64,000 nucleotides of DNA from contig BRON01000008.1 of assembly GCA_024345305.1 (NCBI GenBank), positions 1,488,001 through 1,552,000 on the forward strand. Reading direction: 5' to 3'. The notes beneath the pieces were generated by a model. That model was not told where the DNA came from. It did no database searches and was given only the letters and a program-made list of their open reading frames with translations. The stretch comes from Mrakia gelida. Its lineage: Eukaryota > Basidiomycota > Tremellomycetes > Cystofilobasidiales > Mrakiaceae. A program made the translations under genes and the position numbers. Of this stretch, positions 12,061 through 24,000 are shown in pieces (the first letter of the stretch is position 1; the number at the start of each line of letters is the position of its first letter).

Positions 12061-14752
12061 TCAAGCCAACTCGAGGTACCTCTCGACCTCCCAACTCGTT
12101 ACAGTCTGCTTGAACTTGGCGACCTCCTCCTCCCTCGTTCCAGCAAAGTGGGTCACGAACTGGAAACGAACCCGAAACGCGAAAGAAGGGATCAGTCGAG
12201 CTCGACGGGAAGACGACGCGAACGGGAACGAAGGAAAGATTCACCTCATCACCAAAGCACTCCCTAGCGACACTCTTCCTCGCCGAGAAGGTAGCTGTAG
12301 CAGCTTCGAGGGAGGTAGCGAGTTTAGGAAGGGTGGAAGGGGTGACGTCCGGGTGTCCGACGGGAGGGAAAGGGAGAGGGAGTTGCTTCTCGATTCCTCG
12401 CAGACCGAGGGCGAACATGGCTCCGAGGGAGAAGTAGGGGTTCATCTGCAAAGAAGGGAGGGGAGGGGTATCAGTTTTGACTTGCACGGTGAGGAAGGAA
12501 GAAGGAAAGGGGACGCACGTCGGCTCCTGGGACTCGAACCTCGACTGGAAGAGAAGAAAAACGAGAATAAAGCGCGTCAGTTCAGCTGAGCACGAGGGTC
12601 ACGGAAGGCGTGTTCAGGGAGAGAGGACGTCGACTCACATCTGGTAGCCTCAGGCGCAACACTCGGAGGAGCGATGATCCTGATGGACGCAGCTCTCGAG
12701 TCGTATCCGTACGAGCAGAGGTTGGGAGCCCAGAAAGCCTCCCCTCCCACGAGGCGTTTGTACGAGTTGATAGTCGGGCAGAGCATGGGCATGACTGTTC
12801 AAGACGGAGTGTAAGAAAGAGGAAGGAGGAAAGGGTGTCAGTTCGTCGTTTCGTCGAACTCCAACCTCAACGCGGCACGAGAGGAAGCGAGAGCTGAAGA
12901 CGAACCATCTTGCAGTCCATCGAGCAGACCAGCCAAGAACCACTCGGCAAGTTGAGAGATGTGCTTGGTATCCTTGTAGAGAGCTTCAGGTCGGCCTTCG
13001 GCGTCTCCAGTCCAAGCGAACGCGTTCTTTCCTTCGGGAGTTCGAAGGGAGAGATGGATGTGTCTGAACGAAACAGAAGGGTAAGGAAGATGAGGTTATA
13101 ATGGGTTTCGCTCCGACAAAGGGGGTGAGGAAACGAACCCAGAGCATCCGGGCATCTGATGAAGACAAACAAAAAAAAGAGGAGGTCAGCTCGCCAACGA
13201 GGAAAGAACGACGAGAAAGAGAGGGTGAACTCACGTCTCCGTAAGGCTTCGCCATGAACGACGGCATGATCCCGTACTGCATACCGACGGTCTTAGCGAG
13301 AAGCTTGAAGAGGATGGCGTTATCGGCGACTCGAAGGACGTTCGTGTAGGCAAGAGCTGTCTCGAAGACTCCAGGTCCAGTCTCGGTGTGGTGAGCCTCG
13401 ATCTCGATCCCAAACTCCTCCGCCTTGTCGTACAGATCCAGGAAGTAGCCGTTGTTCAGCGACGGTCGAAGCATCGAGTATCCGTGCACTGTAAAACAGA
13501 GAAGACCGAGGCGAGTCAGCTCGAGCGCGAAACGAGACGCGTCGAGAGGTAACGAAGGCAAGCGAGACTCACTCCCAGGCGTCAGAGCCTCCAACCCAAC
13601 CCACTTCTTCTCCTCCAGCGACTTGGGAGTCTCCTTGAACTGGAAGTACTCGTACTCGCACCCAGCCATGCACTCCCATCCTCCGAGAGCTCGAGCCTTA
13701 TCGGCTGTTCGCGAGAGCAACCCTCGAGGGCAGGCGGAGATGGATTCCTTGGTGTCGGGGTCGAAGAAGGTGACGAGGAAGAGAGGGAGGTTGTTCTCGT
13801 AGGGGAGACGGCGGCTGGTTTCGACAAAAAAGAAAGGGAGAGTCAGCTGAAGGTTCGGTGAGAGGGAAGGGACAGGGAGGGAGGAGAGAGGTAAACGAAC
13901 TAGGTTGAGAGGTCGATGAGAGCGAGAAGATCGTGGTATCCGTTGGCTTTGTTGGAGATGAGAAGCTCCTTGGAGTAGGTAACGTCGTGCATGTCCCATC
14001 CGAAGATGACGCTGCACTATAGGGCGAACGCAAGAGAGGAGAGGGGAGGAGGGAAGGTCAGCGCTTGAGCTCGCGGAAGGATGGAGACCGTGTTCGACGC
14101 CTGATCTTCGTCAGGAGCTCTTCCCATATCCTCCAACTAATGCATCGATGCGACTAGCTCTCCCAAAGCTCAAGTCTATGCTTCCAGACCCAGCGAGAAA
14201 GAAAGACGGCGGCTGAGTCGCAATCTCTGCCGTCGGCCTTCCTCGAGCCCCCTTCGACCAAGGAGCCCATCAACTCCCTCCCCCAACACCCTGTCACCTC
14301 GAGAGGAAGTCCCTGAGCCCTCCTTCCATATGGCGTAACCCTCGAAGAAAAATCTGCTCGACTCTTGCGAGGAGAGAGCAGAACGAGCGACCCAACTCCA
14401 CCCATGACGAGTCGACCCTCCTCCCTCCCTCCCCTTCCCTCCTCCCCTCTCCTGCCCCCTTCCTCGTCGAAGAGAAGTAGAACTCACGAATCCGAATCCT
14501 CCCTTCGCCGCACTCAGGAACTTCCTCTTGCTCATGTACTTTCCTCTGAGAACTCCATCAGCTGTGAGCGAGGCAAGAGAAGCGGAGAGATAAGGAAGGA
14601 GGTGAGCTCGACTGAATCCTTCTCGGTGCGATCTCCTCCTCCACCAGAGAGTCGTCGAACGTACCATCAACTCCAGCGAGCTTGACCTTGTTGTCGTCCT
14701 TCAGCAGCTCGACGAGATCAGCTTGAGTCTTGGGGGCGTTGGGGGTGGCCAT
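12061..14752 (-). CDS. glutamine synthetase family protein, type I-like
   Basis: ATP-dependent carboxylate-amine ligase of the glutamine synthetase fold, of the prokaryote-like group found in fungi (related to the C-terminal half of FluG) rather than the short eukaryotic GS. Multiple exons. Readable in order: DLVELLKDD near the N-terminus, SVIFGWDMHDVTYSKE, the glutamate-rich metal-site region (AGCEYEYFQF and EIEAHHTETGPGVFE), the ATP/substrate motif FMAKPYGDMPGCSGHIHLSL, NSYKRLVGGEAFWAPN, FEVRVPGADMNPYFSLGA and a C-terminal EVERYLELA. Catalytic blocks look complete. There is no amidohydrolase domain in front, so this is not a full FluG. True substrate could be glutamate or another acid/amine pair such as in gamma-glutamylation. 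Start at 14752 (MATPNAPKTQADL). Shares a divergent promoter with the SDR gene. Confidence 0.87.
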
Positions 14753-15244
14753 CTTGGTTTGGAAGGGGAGGGAGGAGAGGGGGAGGGGGAGGGTTGATGG
14801 AGGTGAGGTGAGGGAGGGTTGGGCTGGAGAGAGTGCAGGCTATGAGACGCCGTTGAGAGCTAGTGTTCGAGGATGAGTCGGCCGAGGGGAGATAAGGAGA
14901 GAAGTAGAGAATAGCTTCCTTTCCTGTTGGGCGGTTGTTGAAGTGTTTTCCAACGAGTCGTTCGTCGGTGCTGATGGAGGGGAGGGAGATTCGACCAGGG
15001 GAAGCTCGCACCGAGTCCTTTTCGTTTTCTTTCGACTAGTTTTTAGACTCTTTCCGCCAACCACCAGCGCGAAGTCGCTCCTGATCAGAGAGATGCAGCT
15101 GATGTCCCCGGAATTTCAATCGTTTCCTTGACGACGCTTGCTTCGGCGGAAAAAAAGGACGGCGCGTGGGAAGAGCTCGATTTGGCTTCTTGGCCACGAA
15201 CCACGACCATCTCGCTCCCTCCCTCACTTTCCACTTCCAGCAAC
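14753..15244. promoter_or_regulatory. divergent promoter, GS-like / SDR
   Basis: 492 bases between two divergent starts. Both 5' leaders are pyrimidine/purine-skewed (CTCC-rich on the sense strand), as for most genes in this window. No TATA box or specific site was convincingly identified. Confidence 0.4.
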
Positions 15245-16810
15245 ATGCCCACCGCCTACCCCCACTTCACCGCCGCTTCGCTCTTCGACGTCTCGAACAA
15301 GGTCGTCGTCATCTCGGGTGCCTCAGCAGGGTTGGGGAGGGACATTGCCATCTCGCTCGCTGTCAACGGAGCGAAGGTGTATGGGATCGCGAGGAGGTTG
15401 GAGAAGCTTCAGGAGGTCGAGAAGGCTGTTGAGGGAGAGAGTGGGAGTTTTATTCCGTGAGTTTTACTGGATCAGTTGGGGTGGTAGGAGCTGTCGGAGG
15501 AGGGCGTCGAGCGTGTTGTCGAGCTCGACGAGTTTGGCTCTCGATCCTCAAACTCGAAGCTGATTTCTCTTCTCTCTGATTTTTTCCTGACTGGCAGGAT
15601 CCACGGAGACATCTCCTCAAAGGAAGGGATCGAGAAAATCTTCAAGGAAATCGCCTCGAAGGAAACTTTCATCGATGTTTTGATCAACGTGAGCTCGTCC
15701 TCCTCCCCTCCCTCTCGTCCGTCCTCTCTCCTCGCGACGATGCCTGACCGAGCTCTCCTCGCCCCTCAATCAAGAACGCCGGTATCGCTTCCGGACCAGC
15801 CTACTCCAAGGACCCTCACGACATCGACAGCGTCGTCGAAGGGCTCATGAGCGCTGATTGTGAGCAGATTTGCGAACGTCGAAGCCTGCGCCGCCCATGT
15901 CCGCTTCCCTGACTGACTCGTTTTCGCTCTCTCCCTTGCAGTCGAGGACTTCACCGCCTCTACAGCCGTCAACGTTGGATCCGTCTACTTCCTTACCGTT
16001 CGCTTCCTCCCTCTCCTGGCCAAATCAACCGCGTCGCCGGTCGTGATCGTCAACGCGTCGTCTGCGGCTAAGGTTCTTGCTCCGTGAGCTGAACCTTCAT
16101 CTCTTCGCTCATCTCCATTCCAGACTGACGTATATATCCCTTCTTCAGTCCCAACACCATGTACGGAACGAGCAAGTCGTCAGGTCCGTCCCCGCCTCTT
16201 TCATCTCGTCGCGTCCCTCTTCCCCTCCTCCGCCCAACTCACCTCTTCCTTTACACAGCTCTTCATCTCTCCGGGATTCTCGCTGGTAGGTTTTTTCCCT
16301 TCCTTCCCTCCCTGACCCTCCCCAAACTTACTCCAACTCACCTCTCCTCGCGTCGCAGCTCGCCTCATGCCCTTCAAAGTCCGAGTCAACTCCCTCCTCC
16401 TCACCATCTTCCCCTCGGACCTCACCGCTCCCGCGGACGTCATCTTGGACCAGCCTTGGGCGCAGAGGGCTCTTGCGCTGAACCCTTCTGGTCAGTACTA
16501 ACCCCTTCCCTCTTCTCCACTCGTTCGTTCCTCGCGACGCTATGCCCGAACTGAACCTCACCTCGTTGCGTTCGTGTTGCCAGGTCGATTCGGGACTCCT
16601 GAAGATCTAGCTGGAGCGATGCTCTTCTTGTGCTCGAGGGCTGGAGCCTACGTTTCGGGGAGCAGTGTCACGTTGGATGGGGGAGAGCTGTTGGTGAGTT
16701 TTGGACGAGAAGACGAGACGAGGGACGACGAGCAGAGCTGATGGTTGTTTGGTTCGTTCGTGTGCGGGCTGTAGGTCAGTTCGGCTGCTGCTTTTCTTCC
16801 CAAGGCCTGA
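15245..16810 (+). CDS. short-chain dehydrogenase/reductase
   Basis: NAD(P)-dependent oxidoreductase of the classical SDR family, about 290 residues. The Rossmann signature GASAGLG follows strand one (KVVVISGASAGLG). The NNAG equivalent is LINNAGIASGPAYS, split by an intron, the catalytic serine segment is VVIVNASSAAKVLAP and the active-site YGTSK gives Y-x3-K. The C-terminal segment (FGTPEDLAGAMLFLCS, then YVSGSSVTLDGGELL) is typical of enoyl-ACP reductase/RhlG-like SDRs. ATG at 15245 is preferred over an in-frame ATG at 15128 because the conserved fold starts soon after. The last exon is very short, ending FLPKA. No substrate can be inferred. Confidence 0.88.
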
Positions 16811-18076
16811 GCGTTAAGTTCTGTCGCCGGTGGGAGAGGGTGGGAAGGAGCAGGGCTGAGCGAACGGTGGCGGAAAGGCGAGCTTGGGTCGGGAGCGACG
16901 CGTCGAGTTCAGTCCCGTTGTTCGTTTCGTTTTATCGTTCAGATTTTCGTTCTCTTGCCACTCGTCCTTCAATAGAATGTGGCTGCATCACGTCAGCTCC
17001 TTCGAAGAAGAACGGAGGCCGTCCATCCGAAATTTTTGCCTTCACCTCCCTCCTCCAAAACCTCTCGGACTCTCGAACTCTCACTCCCCTTCCTCCAGTC
17101 CCCGCGACGCGTCCTCCCCTCCCCTCTCGCTACGCATGCGCTCCTCCTCTCACCGAGCCCACGTCAGCCTGCCTAATCAAAGCAGCTGTACCCTCAGCTC
17201 TCGCTCCTCGTTGGTCTCACTACAAATTTTGCCCGAGCGAGAGCGAACCGCGTCGCGGCGCACGATCTGTCTTGATTCGTTTCTTCCGTTCCGCTTTGGA
17301 TCTGAACTCTGACCCCTTGGGCTGAAAGAGGAGAGGGATGCCGATATGAGATACAGGAAGGCTCGGGAAGAGAAGAGGCGAAGCGAAACGTGGAGAGAAT
17401 TCAAGGAGGAGAAGCTCAGAGCGGGACGAGGACGAGCGACGCGAAGATCAGAGATCAGCGAGTCTCGTCCTCTTCATTTTGACTCCCTTTTCTGAGACAG
17501 ACAGGATATGAATCCTTTGCTGTAACTGGGACTAGAGGGTCTATAGTCCCTAGCTCAATTAGGGCAGAACGAGAGAGAGAAATCGAGCTCAGCACCCTCT
17601 CTACCCCTGGATCCTCCCTGCCTCGGCACTTCTCTCCCTGCTCCCCTCCCCCTCTCGTGGGCTGAACGCCTCGTTTCTCTCTCCTGTTCATTTTTTCTCT
17701 TCCGCGAAGGCGCTCTTCGTTATGCTCTCCCCTTGCGATTAAATTTTAGAGGGTGTACATAGGTAAGGAGAAGGAGGAGATGAACAAAGGAAAGGAAGGG
17801 CTGAAACATCCAGGACAACCTTTCTCGATCACCCGCAAGGGAGGAGAGGAGGAAGGAGTGAAAGCTCGACTTTGTGCTTCCTCCCTTCAAACCACCACCT
17901 TCTCCTCCCACCTCTTCAATTCTTTCTCGTATATAACGGCCTCTCCCCCCCTTCTACACCCTCGTTTCTTTCACCCACACCCAAGCTCTTCCTTCTCGGT
18001 CTCGCTCTCTCTCTCGACCCATCCATCACCTTCCCTCCCTCCCACCTCCCTCCCTTCCAAACTTCAGACAAAAACC
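16811..18076. promoter_or_regulatory. long intergenic region / G-alpha promoter and leader
   Basis: 1266 bases, the longest gap in the window. A TATA-like ATATAA sits at 17931-17936, about 140 bases before the G-alpha ATG, followed by a strongly pyrimidine-rich (CTTCC/CCCTCC) leader that looks like a transcription start and 5' UTR zone. Open frames at 16884-17325 and 17753-18265 have no family motif. A short inverted tract near 17530-17565 was checked as a tRNA and does not fold as one. Confidence 0.5.
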
Positions 18077-20273
18077 ATGGGTTGCGGTGCTTCAGTAGAG
18101 GATTCGGCAGCTAAGCAGAGTGAGTCTCGTCTTCTTCTTGTATACTGTGAAGGAAGGGAGGGGAGGAAGAAGGATGGGATGGGTTTGGTGTTTGAGAAAG
18201 GGAGGTCAGGGCAGCACGAACCTCCCTTCCCTCGCCCTCTCTCCTTCTCATCGTTCCTTCCGTGAGCACTGTAGGCTGATCATCTCTGAATACGCTCTTT
18301 GAACTCTATCAGGGAACGAGGAAATCGAGTCTCAGCTCAAGAGGGACAGGCAGAACTTGAGGAATGAAATCAAGGTCGGTTTCCCTCTCCCTGCTTCCTC
18401 CCTCCCCTCGCTCGCTCTCGCTCGTCGTTCCCTCTTCGAGACCTTCCCATCCGCGGCTCCATGTCCCTTCTCGATCCCCCTCTTCTAGAAGGAATCTCTT
18501 CTCACGAGTGAAAACCTTCGCTGACCTCTTCATATTCTTCCCTCTCCTCTCCCTCCCTCCCTCCGACCTCTTCGGTTCAACACCAACCCCTTGTTTGGTT
18601 CAACTCGTCCCTTCCCTTCCCTCCCCCGTTCTACGTTCTTAGATGCTGCTTCTCGGTGCTGGAGAGTCCGGAAAGTCGACGGTCCTCAAGCAGATGAAGC
18701 TCATCCATCAAGGGTAAGTTTTTCTCTCGCGCTTCGGGGAGGGAGAGGGGAAGACAAGAAGGTCGGGTTTCTTGATTTTAAGGGGCTGACCTCCGTTCGT
18801 TGTTCTACAGATCCTACAACGATGAGGAGCGAGAGTCGTACAAGGAGATCATCTTCTCGAATACCGTCACTTCTATGAGGTACGTAATCTCCCAGGATCG
18901 AGAGAGGCAGGAATCTGCCATAGTCTCTGCCTCTCTCGAAGCTCGCATCTCCTCCCTCCCTCGAACAACGTTGCTCACTCTTCCCTCCTCCTTCGTCGCT
19001 CCCCTTCCCTTTTCTTCTTCCCTTCCTACCTCGTGTGTAGAGTCCTCCTCGAAGGTCTCGCAACCATGGGAATCTCCCTCGGCAACCCTTCCAACCAGCA
19101 GCACCTCGAGGTCATCATGGCCGCTCCCAACCAAATCGAAGCCGACACCCTCCCTCCTCGTCTCACCCAAGCCATCCAGTACCTCTGGAAGGATCGCGGA
19201 GTCCAGGAGGTTTTCACCAGGAAGAGAGAGATCCAGTTGAACGACTCGAGTAACTACTACTTCAACAACATCAGCACCATCGGGAGGGAGGACTACCTTC
19301 CTTCGGATCAGGACATCCTCAGGTCCAGGGTCAAATCGACGGGAATTACTGAGACGACGTTCAGGATCGGAGAGCTCGTCTACAAGTTGTTCGATGTTGG
19401 AGGTCAGAGGTCCGAGAGGAAGAAGTGGTGAGTCTCAAGAAATCCTTCGCGCGTTGTTCGGAACGTCCTCACGACGCCCTCGCTGACCTTTCCTCGCTTC
19501 GCTTCGACTCGTTCAGGATTCACTGCTTCGAGAACGTCACCGCCATCGTTTTCCTCGTCGCTATCTCCGAGTACGACATGCGATTGTACGAGGATGAGTC
19601 CGTCGTACGTCCCTTCATCACTTCCTGCTCTCGCTCGCCCGTTCCCTTCTCGTTGCTGATCTCTCGCCACCCTTCCTCCTCTCCTCTCAGAACCGAATGC
19701 AAGAAGCCCTCACCCTCTTCGACTCGATCTGCAACTCCAGGTGGTTCGTTCGAACGTCGATCGTGAGTCCTCCCACCCTCGCTCACGCGTCTCGTCGTCC
19801 GAGTCGTCGCTGACCCCCTTTCGTCCGCCTTGTTGAATCGCTTTGCAGATCCTCTTCCTCAACAAGATCGATCTCTTCGCCGAGAAGCTTCCTCTCAGCC
19901 CTCTGTCGGACTGGTTCGATTCGTACACCGGAGACAACAGCTACGACTCGGCGTGTGCGTTCATCCTGGATCAGTTCGTTTCGTTGAACCAGAGTCCTGA
20001 GAAGTCGTGAGTAACTTCGTATCATCCTCTTCTCTCCTATCTCCTAGCTTCATTCGCTTTAGCCTTGAGCCTCGAGACGCGTGGGGAGCCTGTACTCGGT
20101 GTTTCTCGATCGAAGCTGACTCGACGCGTTTTCTCCTCTCCACTTTCTTCTCTCTCTCCAGCGTCTACTGCCACTACACCTCCGCCGTCGACACCAACCA
20201 GATCAAGTTCGTCCTCTCCGCCATCAACGACATCATCATCCAGGTCAACCTCAGGGATTGCGGTCTTCTCTAA
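18077..20273 (+). CDS. heterotrimeric G-protein alpha subunit
   Basis: Membrane-associated GTPase coupling seven-helix receptors to cAMP or MAPK signalling (mating or nutrient sensing). About 350 residues. The N-terminus MGCGASVED has Gly2 for myristoylation and Cys3 for palmitoylation. Nucleotide-binding blocks are all present: P-loop GAGESGKST, switch I arginine in [13 protein letters not shown], switch [20 protein letters not shown], and TSAVDT in the guanine-binding loop. The C-terminus LRDCGLL keeps the cysteine four from the end that pertussis toxin modifies in Gi-type subunits. N- and C-terminal sequences resemble fungal group I (Gpa1/Gi-like) subunits. The first exon is only about 43 bases and most blocks are separated by introns. 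Which of the fungal Gpa paralogues this is needs a phylogeny. No receptor or mating-type gene is adjacent. Confidence 0.95.
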
Positions 20274-21094
20274 ACCGTCTGGCCTGCTGCTCTCGATCTC
20301 TCGCGTCGTCTCTTCGTTTGCTTTCTCTCTCCGTCTCTCTCTTGGGTTCTTTCGCTTTCGTTTCTTCTCTCTCTACTCTCTCTCGCACCCATTTCCTCTT
20401 GCACTCCTTTCACCTCGTTTCGTTTCGTTTCGCTTTCAATCTCTCCCCCCCCCCCCCCCCCCTTCTTGCTTTCGTCCACTTTACTCTTCGTCCCTGCACT
20501 CGTATCGCACACACCACCACCACCACCTCCTACCCTCTTAGTATACGTTTTTTCCTCTCTCCCAGCTTGCTTGACTCTCGATTATCACGACGACCCCCAT
20601 ACCTTTCTTGTTTCCCTTACCGCCTTTCGATGGTCTCTCGCGCTCTAGTAATATGTTTTTCTCCACCACACCCACCCTTCCCCTCTCGACGTACTTACCT
20701 TTTTCTGCTTCTACTCGCTACTTTCTTGACATCCACGTACCCTAGTTCCTTTTCGATCTTGGGGCGGAGGTGCAGGTGGGAAGGAGGGAGGGAGGAAAGG
20801 CCGCCGATGGCAATGACATTCGTTCAATTCGACGGAGGACGCGTCGCGAGGTCGAGATTTTGCGGCCGAGAAGGCGGATCTGCTGATGGCGAACTCGTAG
20901 ATACCTTCAGAAAATCCTTTTGGAGAGATTCAAAGAGCTGGCGACGGAAGCAGAGCAAAGCGAAACGAGAGGAGAAGAAGCGAAAGCTGAGCTCGGCCTT
21001 CGTCGACCCTCAAACCATCACTCCCTCCTCCTCCCATGGGAACCTCCCTCCTCGAGTTCGAGCCTCACTAAACCTGTCATATCAGCTCCTACCC
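20274..21094. other. intergenic, G-alpha 3' flank and gene B promoter
   Basis: 821 bases. CTTTCT/CGTTT-rich sequence after the G-alpha stop probably contains its 3' UTR. Includes an 18-base C run at 20445-20462 and a CACCAC microrepeat near 20512-20529. An open frame that runs into the gene B start continues far upstream without any ATG-proximal family motif, so the gene B start is set at 21095. Confidence 0.45.
20445..20462. repeat. poly-C homopolymer tract
   Basis: Eighteen consecutive C residues in the non-coding 3' flank of the G-alpha gene. Length in the real genome could differ because long homopolymers are error-prone in assembly. Confidence 0.8.
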
Positions 21095-24000
21095 ATGTCA
21101 ACTTCCATCACCCCCAAAACGGAGCCTCAAGAGCTCGAAACGATCCTTCTACCAGCTCCTCCTTCTTCCCTCCTCTCTCCCTCTCTCTCTACGGACCTCA
21201 AGCCTGCTCTCCCACTCTCCCACTCCTCGATGGAAGCTGCGTCCAACCCATTCTTTCTCATCTACTTCGATCCTGCTTCCGAGAAGGCTGGGAAACTCTG
21301 TGGAGAGCTCATCGTTCGTTCCCTCCTTCTCGACTCGCACTCGCTCCACCTCTTCTTCGTCCCCCTCTGACCCTCTTGCTTCCCTTTTCGAACAGAACCA
21401 AACCCAAGATACGACTCTCTTTGTCACCAGTACCCTCTCGGAAGCTTCTCACGTCGTCGTCGAACCTCCTTCCACCCTTGGAGACGACCTCCTTCGAATT
21501 CGAGCTCGAGCTCAACCTCCCTCCTCCTCCTCCTCGTCCCCGTACCTCCTCACTCTTCGATGGATCGAGAACAGCATCCGCCTGAAGGACTGGCAGCCAA
21601 AGGACAGCTACCTATACGCTCCTACTGTCGACGTGAAGGAGGAACAACAGCAGCAGAAGCCGAGGATCAAGAGCGAAGGGATGGACGTCGACGTCAAGCC
21701 TCAAGTCGTCGCGAAGGTCACGAAGGAGGAGGAGAAACCGTCCAAGATCGAGCAGCCGAAGACGGAACCTCCGACTCAGTCGCAGGAGGTCGGGGATGTA
21801 GTCACGAGAGATGTGTCTGAGGCGAGGGAGGATGAGAGGGAGATGGGAGAGGTCGAGGAGTCGTTGGAGTGAGTCTCGCGTGTTTCGTTCGACGTTCTTC
21901 TCTTCTTAAGCTGAACGCCTCGTGTTCTGCTTACCCTGCTTTAGGGAACAACCCGAAGACGTCGGATCGATGGACGAGGAGTCTCTCGATGTCGCAAACG
22001 GTCGAGATGGGAAGCCGAAGAGGATGTGAGTCTCTTTCGCGTCGCGTTAGAACGACTCTCTCCCTCTTTCCGCTGACTCCTCATCTTTCGCGTAGTTGCA
22101 TTCAATGGACGGCTCAAGAGGAGACGGATCTCGCTTCCTGCCTTCGCGACAGTCGTTCGGTCAACGAAGCTGCGCAGAAGCTGGTTGGGATCGTGAGTCG
22201 GACGCGCCCTTCGAAGCTCCTGCACCTCACTCGCTGACCTTTTCTTTTTTCGTTTGTCGTCGTGAAGCATTCTCGTCGATCCTACGCAGCTGCTCTTTCT
22301 CACTACAAGGAAAACAAGTCCAAGTTCGTGGACGACACGTCCAAGCACACGTTGTCGAACAAGACGAAATCGAAGCCCTGGACGAAGGAGGAAGACCGAG
22401 ATCTCGTTCGTCTCCTCGCCTCGGCCGCGAGGACAAAGACCACTCGGGTTCAGATTACTCGCCTTTTTGTAGCACAGGTACGTGTTTTGGCTTCCTTGCA
22501 GTTCGAGAGCGAGTTCGTTTCTTTCGTCCCGCTGACCTCGTTCCCGCCCTTCGCGTTCCTGATCGATTTTACAAGCATCCACACCGCTCGATCAGCTCAG
22601 TCGAAGGTCGATACAGCACCCAGAAGGAACGCTTCGACAAAGCTCTTCGAGCGCTGCAGGAGGCTCAGTCGTCGTCGCCCTCCTCCTCGCCCTCCCTCGC
22701 CGGTGGGTCTCACGTCACCAGATCTCACACCCCTTCGGATCTCGATCCACTGGAAGGTTCTACCTCTCAACACCTCGCCAAGAGTCCTTCGTCGTCACAG
22801 GAAGAGGACCTCGCTCGATTACTTGCATCTCTCGATGTCAACGTCGACCCTCTCGCTCTCGACGAAGACGGACGAGACTCTTTCGACCACTACTCGGAGC
22901 TGGACGTGGGTGTACGAATCTCTTTCGCGTCAACCTTTACATGAAGGGAGCTATAGGCTGACTCTAGTCTCTGCTCGAACTCGTTTCCCTCCGAAGTCGA
23001 CCGACCGACTCGCCGACGAATGCAGGAAGGACTACCAGCTCAGGAAGGACTCGTTCTTCGACCTTAGAGTACAGGAGATAAGGAGAAATGATTCTTCGAG
23101 GGTTGGGGATAGGAAAGGGAAAGGGAGGGGGGTTGCGGTGAGGTAAGTCTGATCGCGACGTGACGAGACCGACGGCGACGAGGTACCTGATTCCTTCTCT
23201 CATTTTGTGGTTCCTCTCCCATAGCGAACAGAACGACCACATCGATCAGTCGAACTTCGAGGTCGACAACCTCCTCGACGGGTTGGATGGTCTTGAGCCA
23301 AAGATCAGGACGACGTGAGCTCTCGACTCATTCGGACATCCGCTCACTCTTCTCGTTCGTCGCTGACTCCCCTTCGTTTCCTGATCTACTCCTCAATCGA
23401 CCAGTACCATCAAGTGGACAACTCAAGAGAGCGATGATCTTGGTCTCTGTCTTCGCGAGAGCTCTTCGATCCATGCTGCAGTTGAGAGACTTTGCAAGAT
23501 GGTCAGTTCTGTTCCTCTTGTTATTTCCTGCTTTCGACGAGAACGTCTCGACTGACTCAAAGCTGTTGCTCGTCTGTACAGCATCCTCGTCGAACTCCCC
23601 TCGCAGCAAAACGGTACTACAGCTCCAACAAGATCAAGTTCGCCGACGACGCCGCAAAGGGAGCCGTCGTCAGAGCCGCTTCCTCGTGGACGGCAGCAGA
23701 CGAGGAGCACCTCGTCCATCTTCTCGCTTCGGATCCCCCAACGACCCTCAAGGAAGCTGCTTGCCTATTCGTTCAGCAGGTGCGAGTCGGTCCCCGCCAA
23801 TCCTCTTCCTTTCGTTCTTACCTCGTCCGCTGACTCGCTGTTCTCAACGTCTTCTATCGTTTCACAGCACCCAGATCGGTCCGTCGATTCCGTCGGAAAC
23901 TGGTACTACAAGCACAGAGATCGGGTCGACAACGCTGTTCAAGAGCTCAAAAACACTCGGTCGTCGTCGGATCTCAACGCGTCCACGTCGTCTGCCTCCG

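Noticed and set aside
15128..15244. Longer SDR start at 15128
   Set aside because: The extra 39 residues have no targeting character or conservation cue, and the downstream ATG starts just before the conserved fold.
17520..17580. tRNA-like stretch with TAGCTCAATTAGGG
   Set aside because: No acceptor stem, anticodon arm or TTCGA loop at the right spacing.
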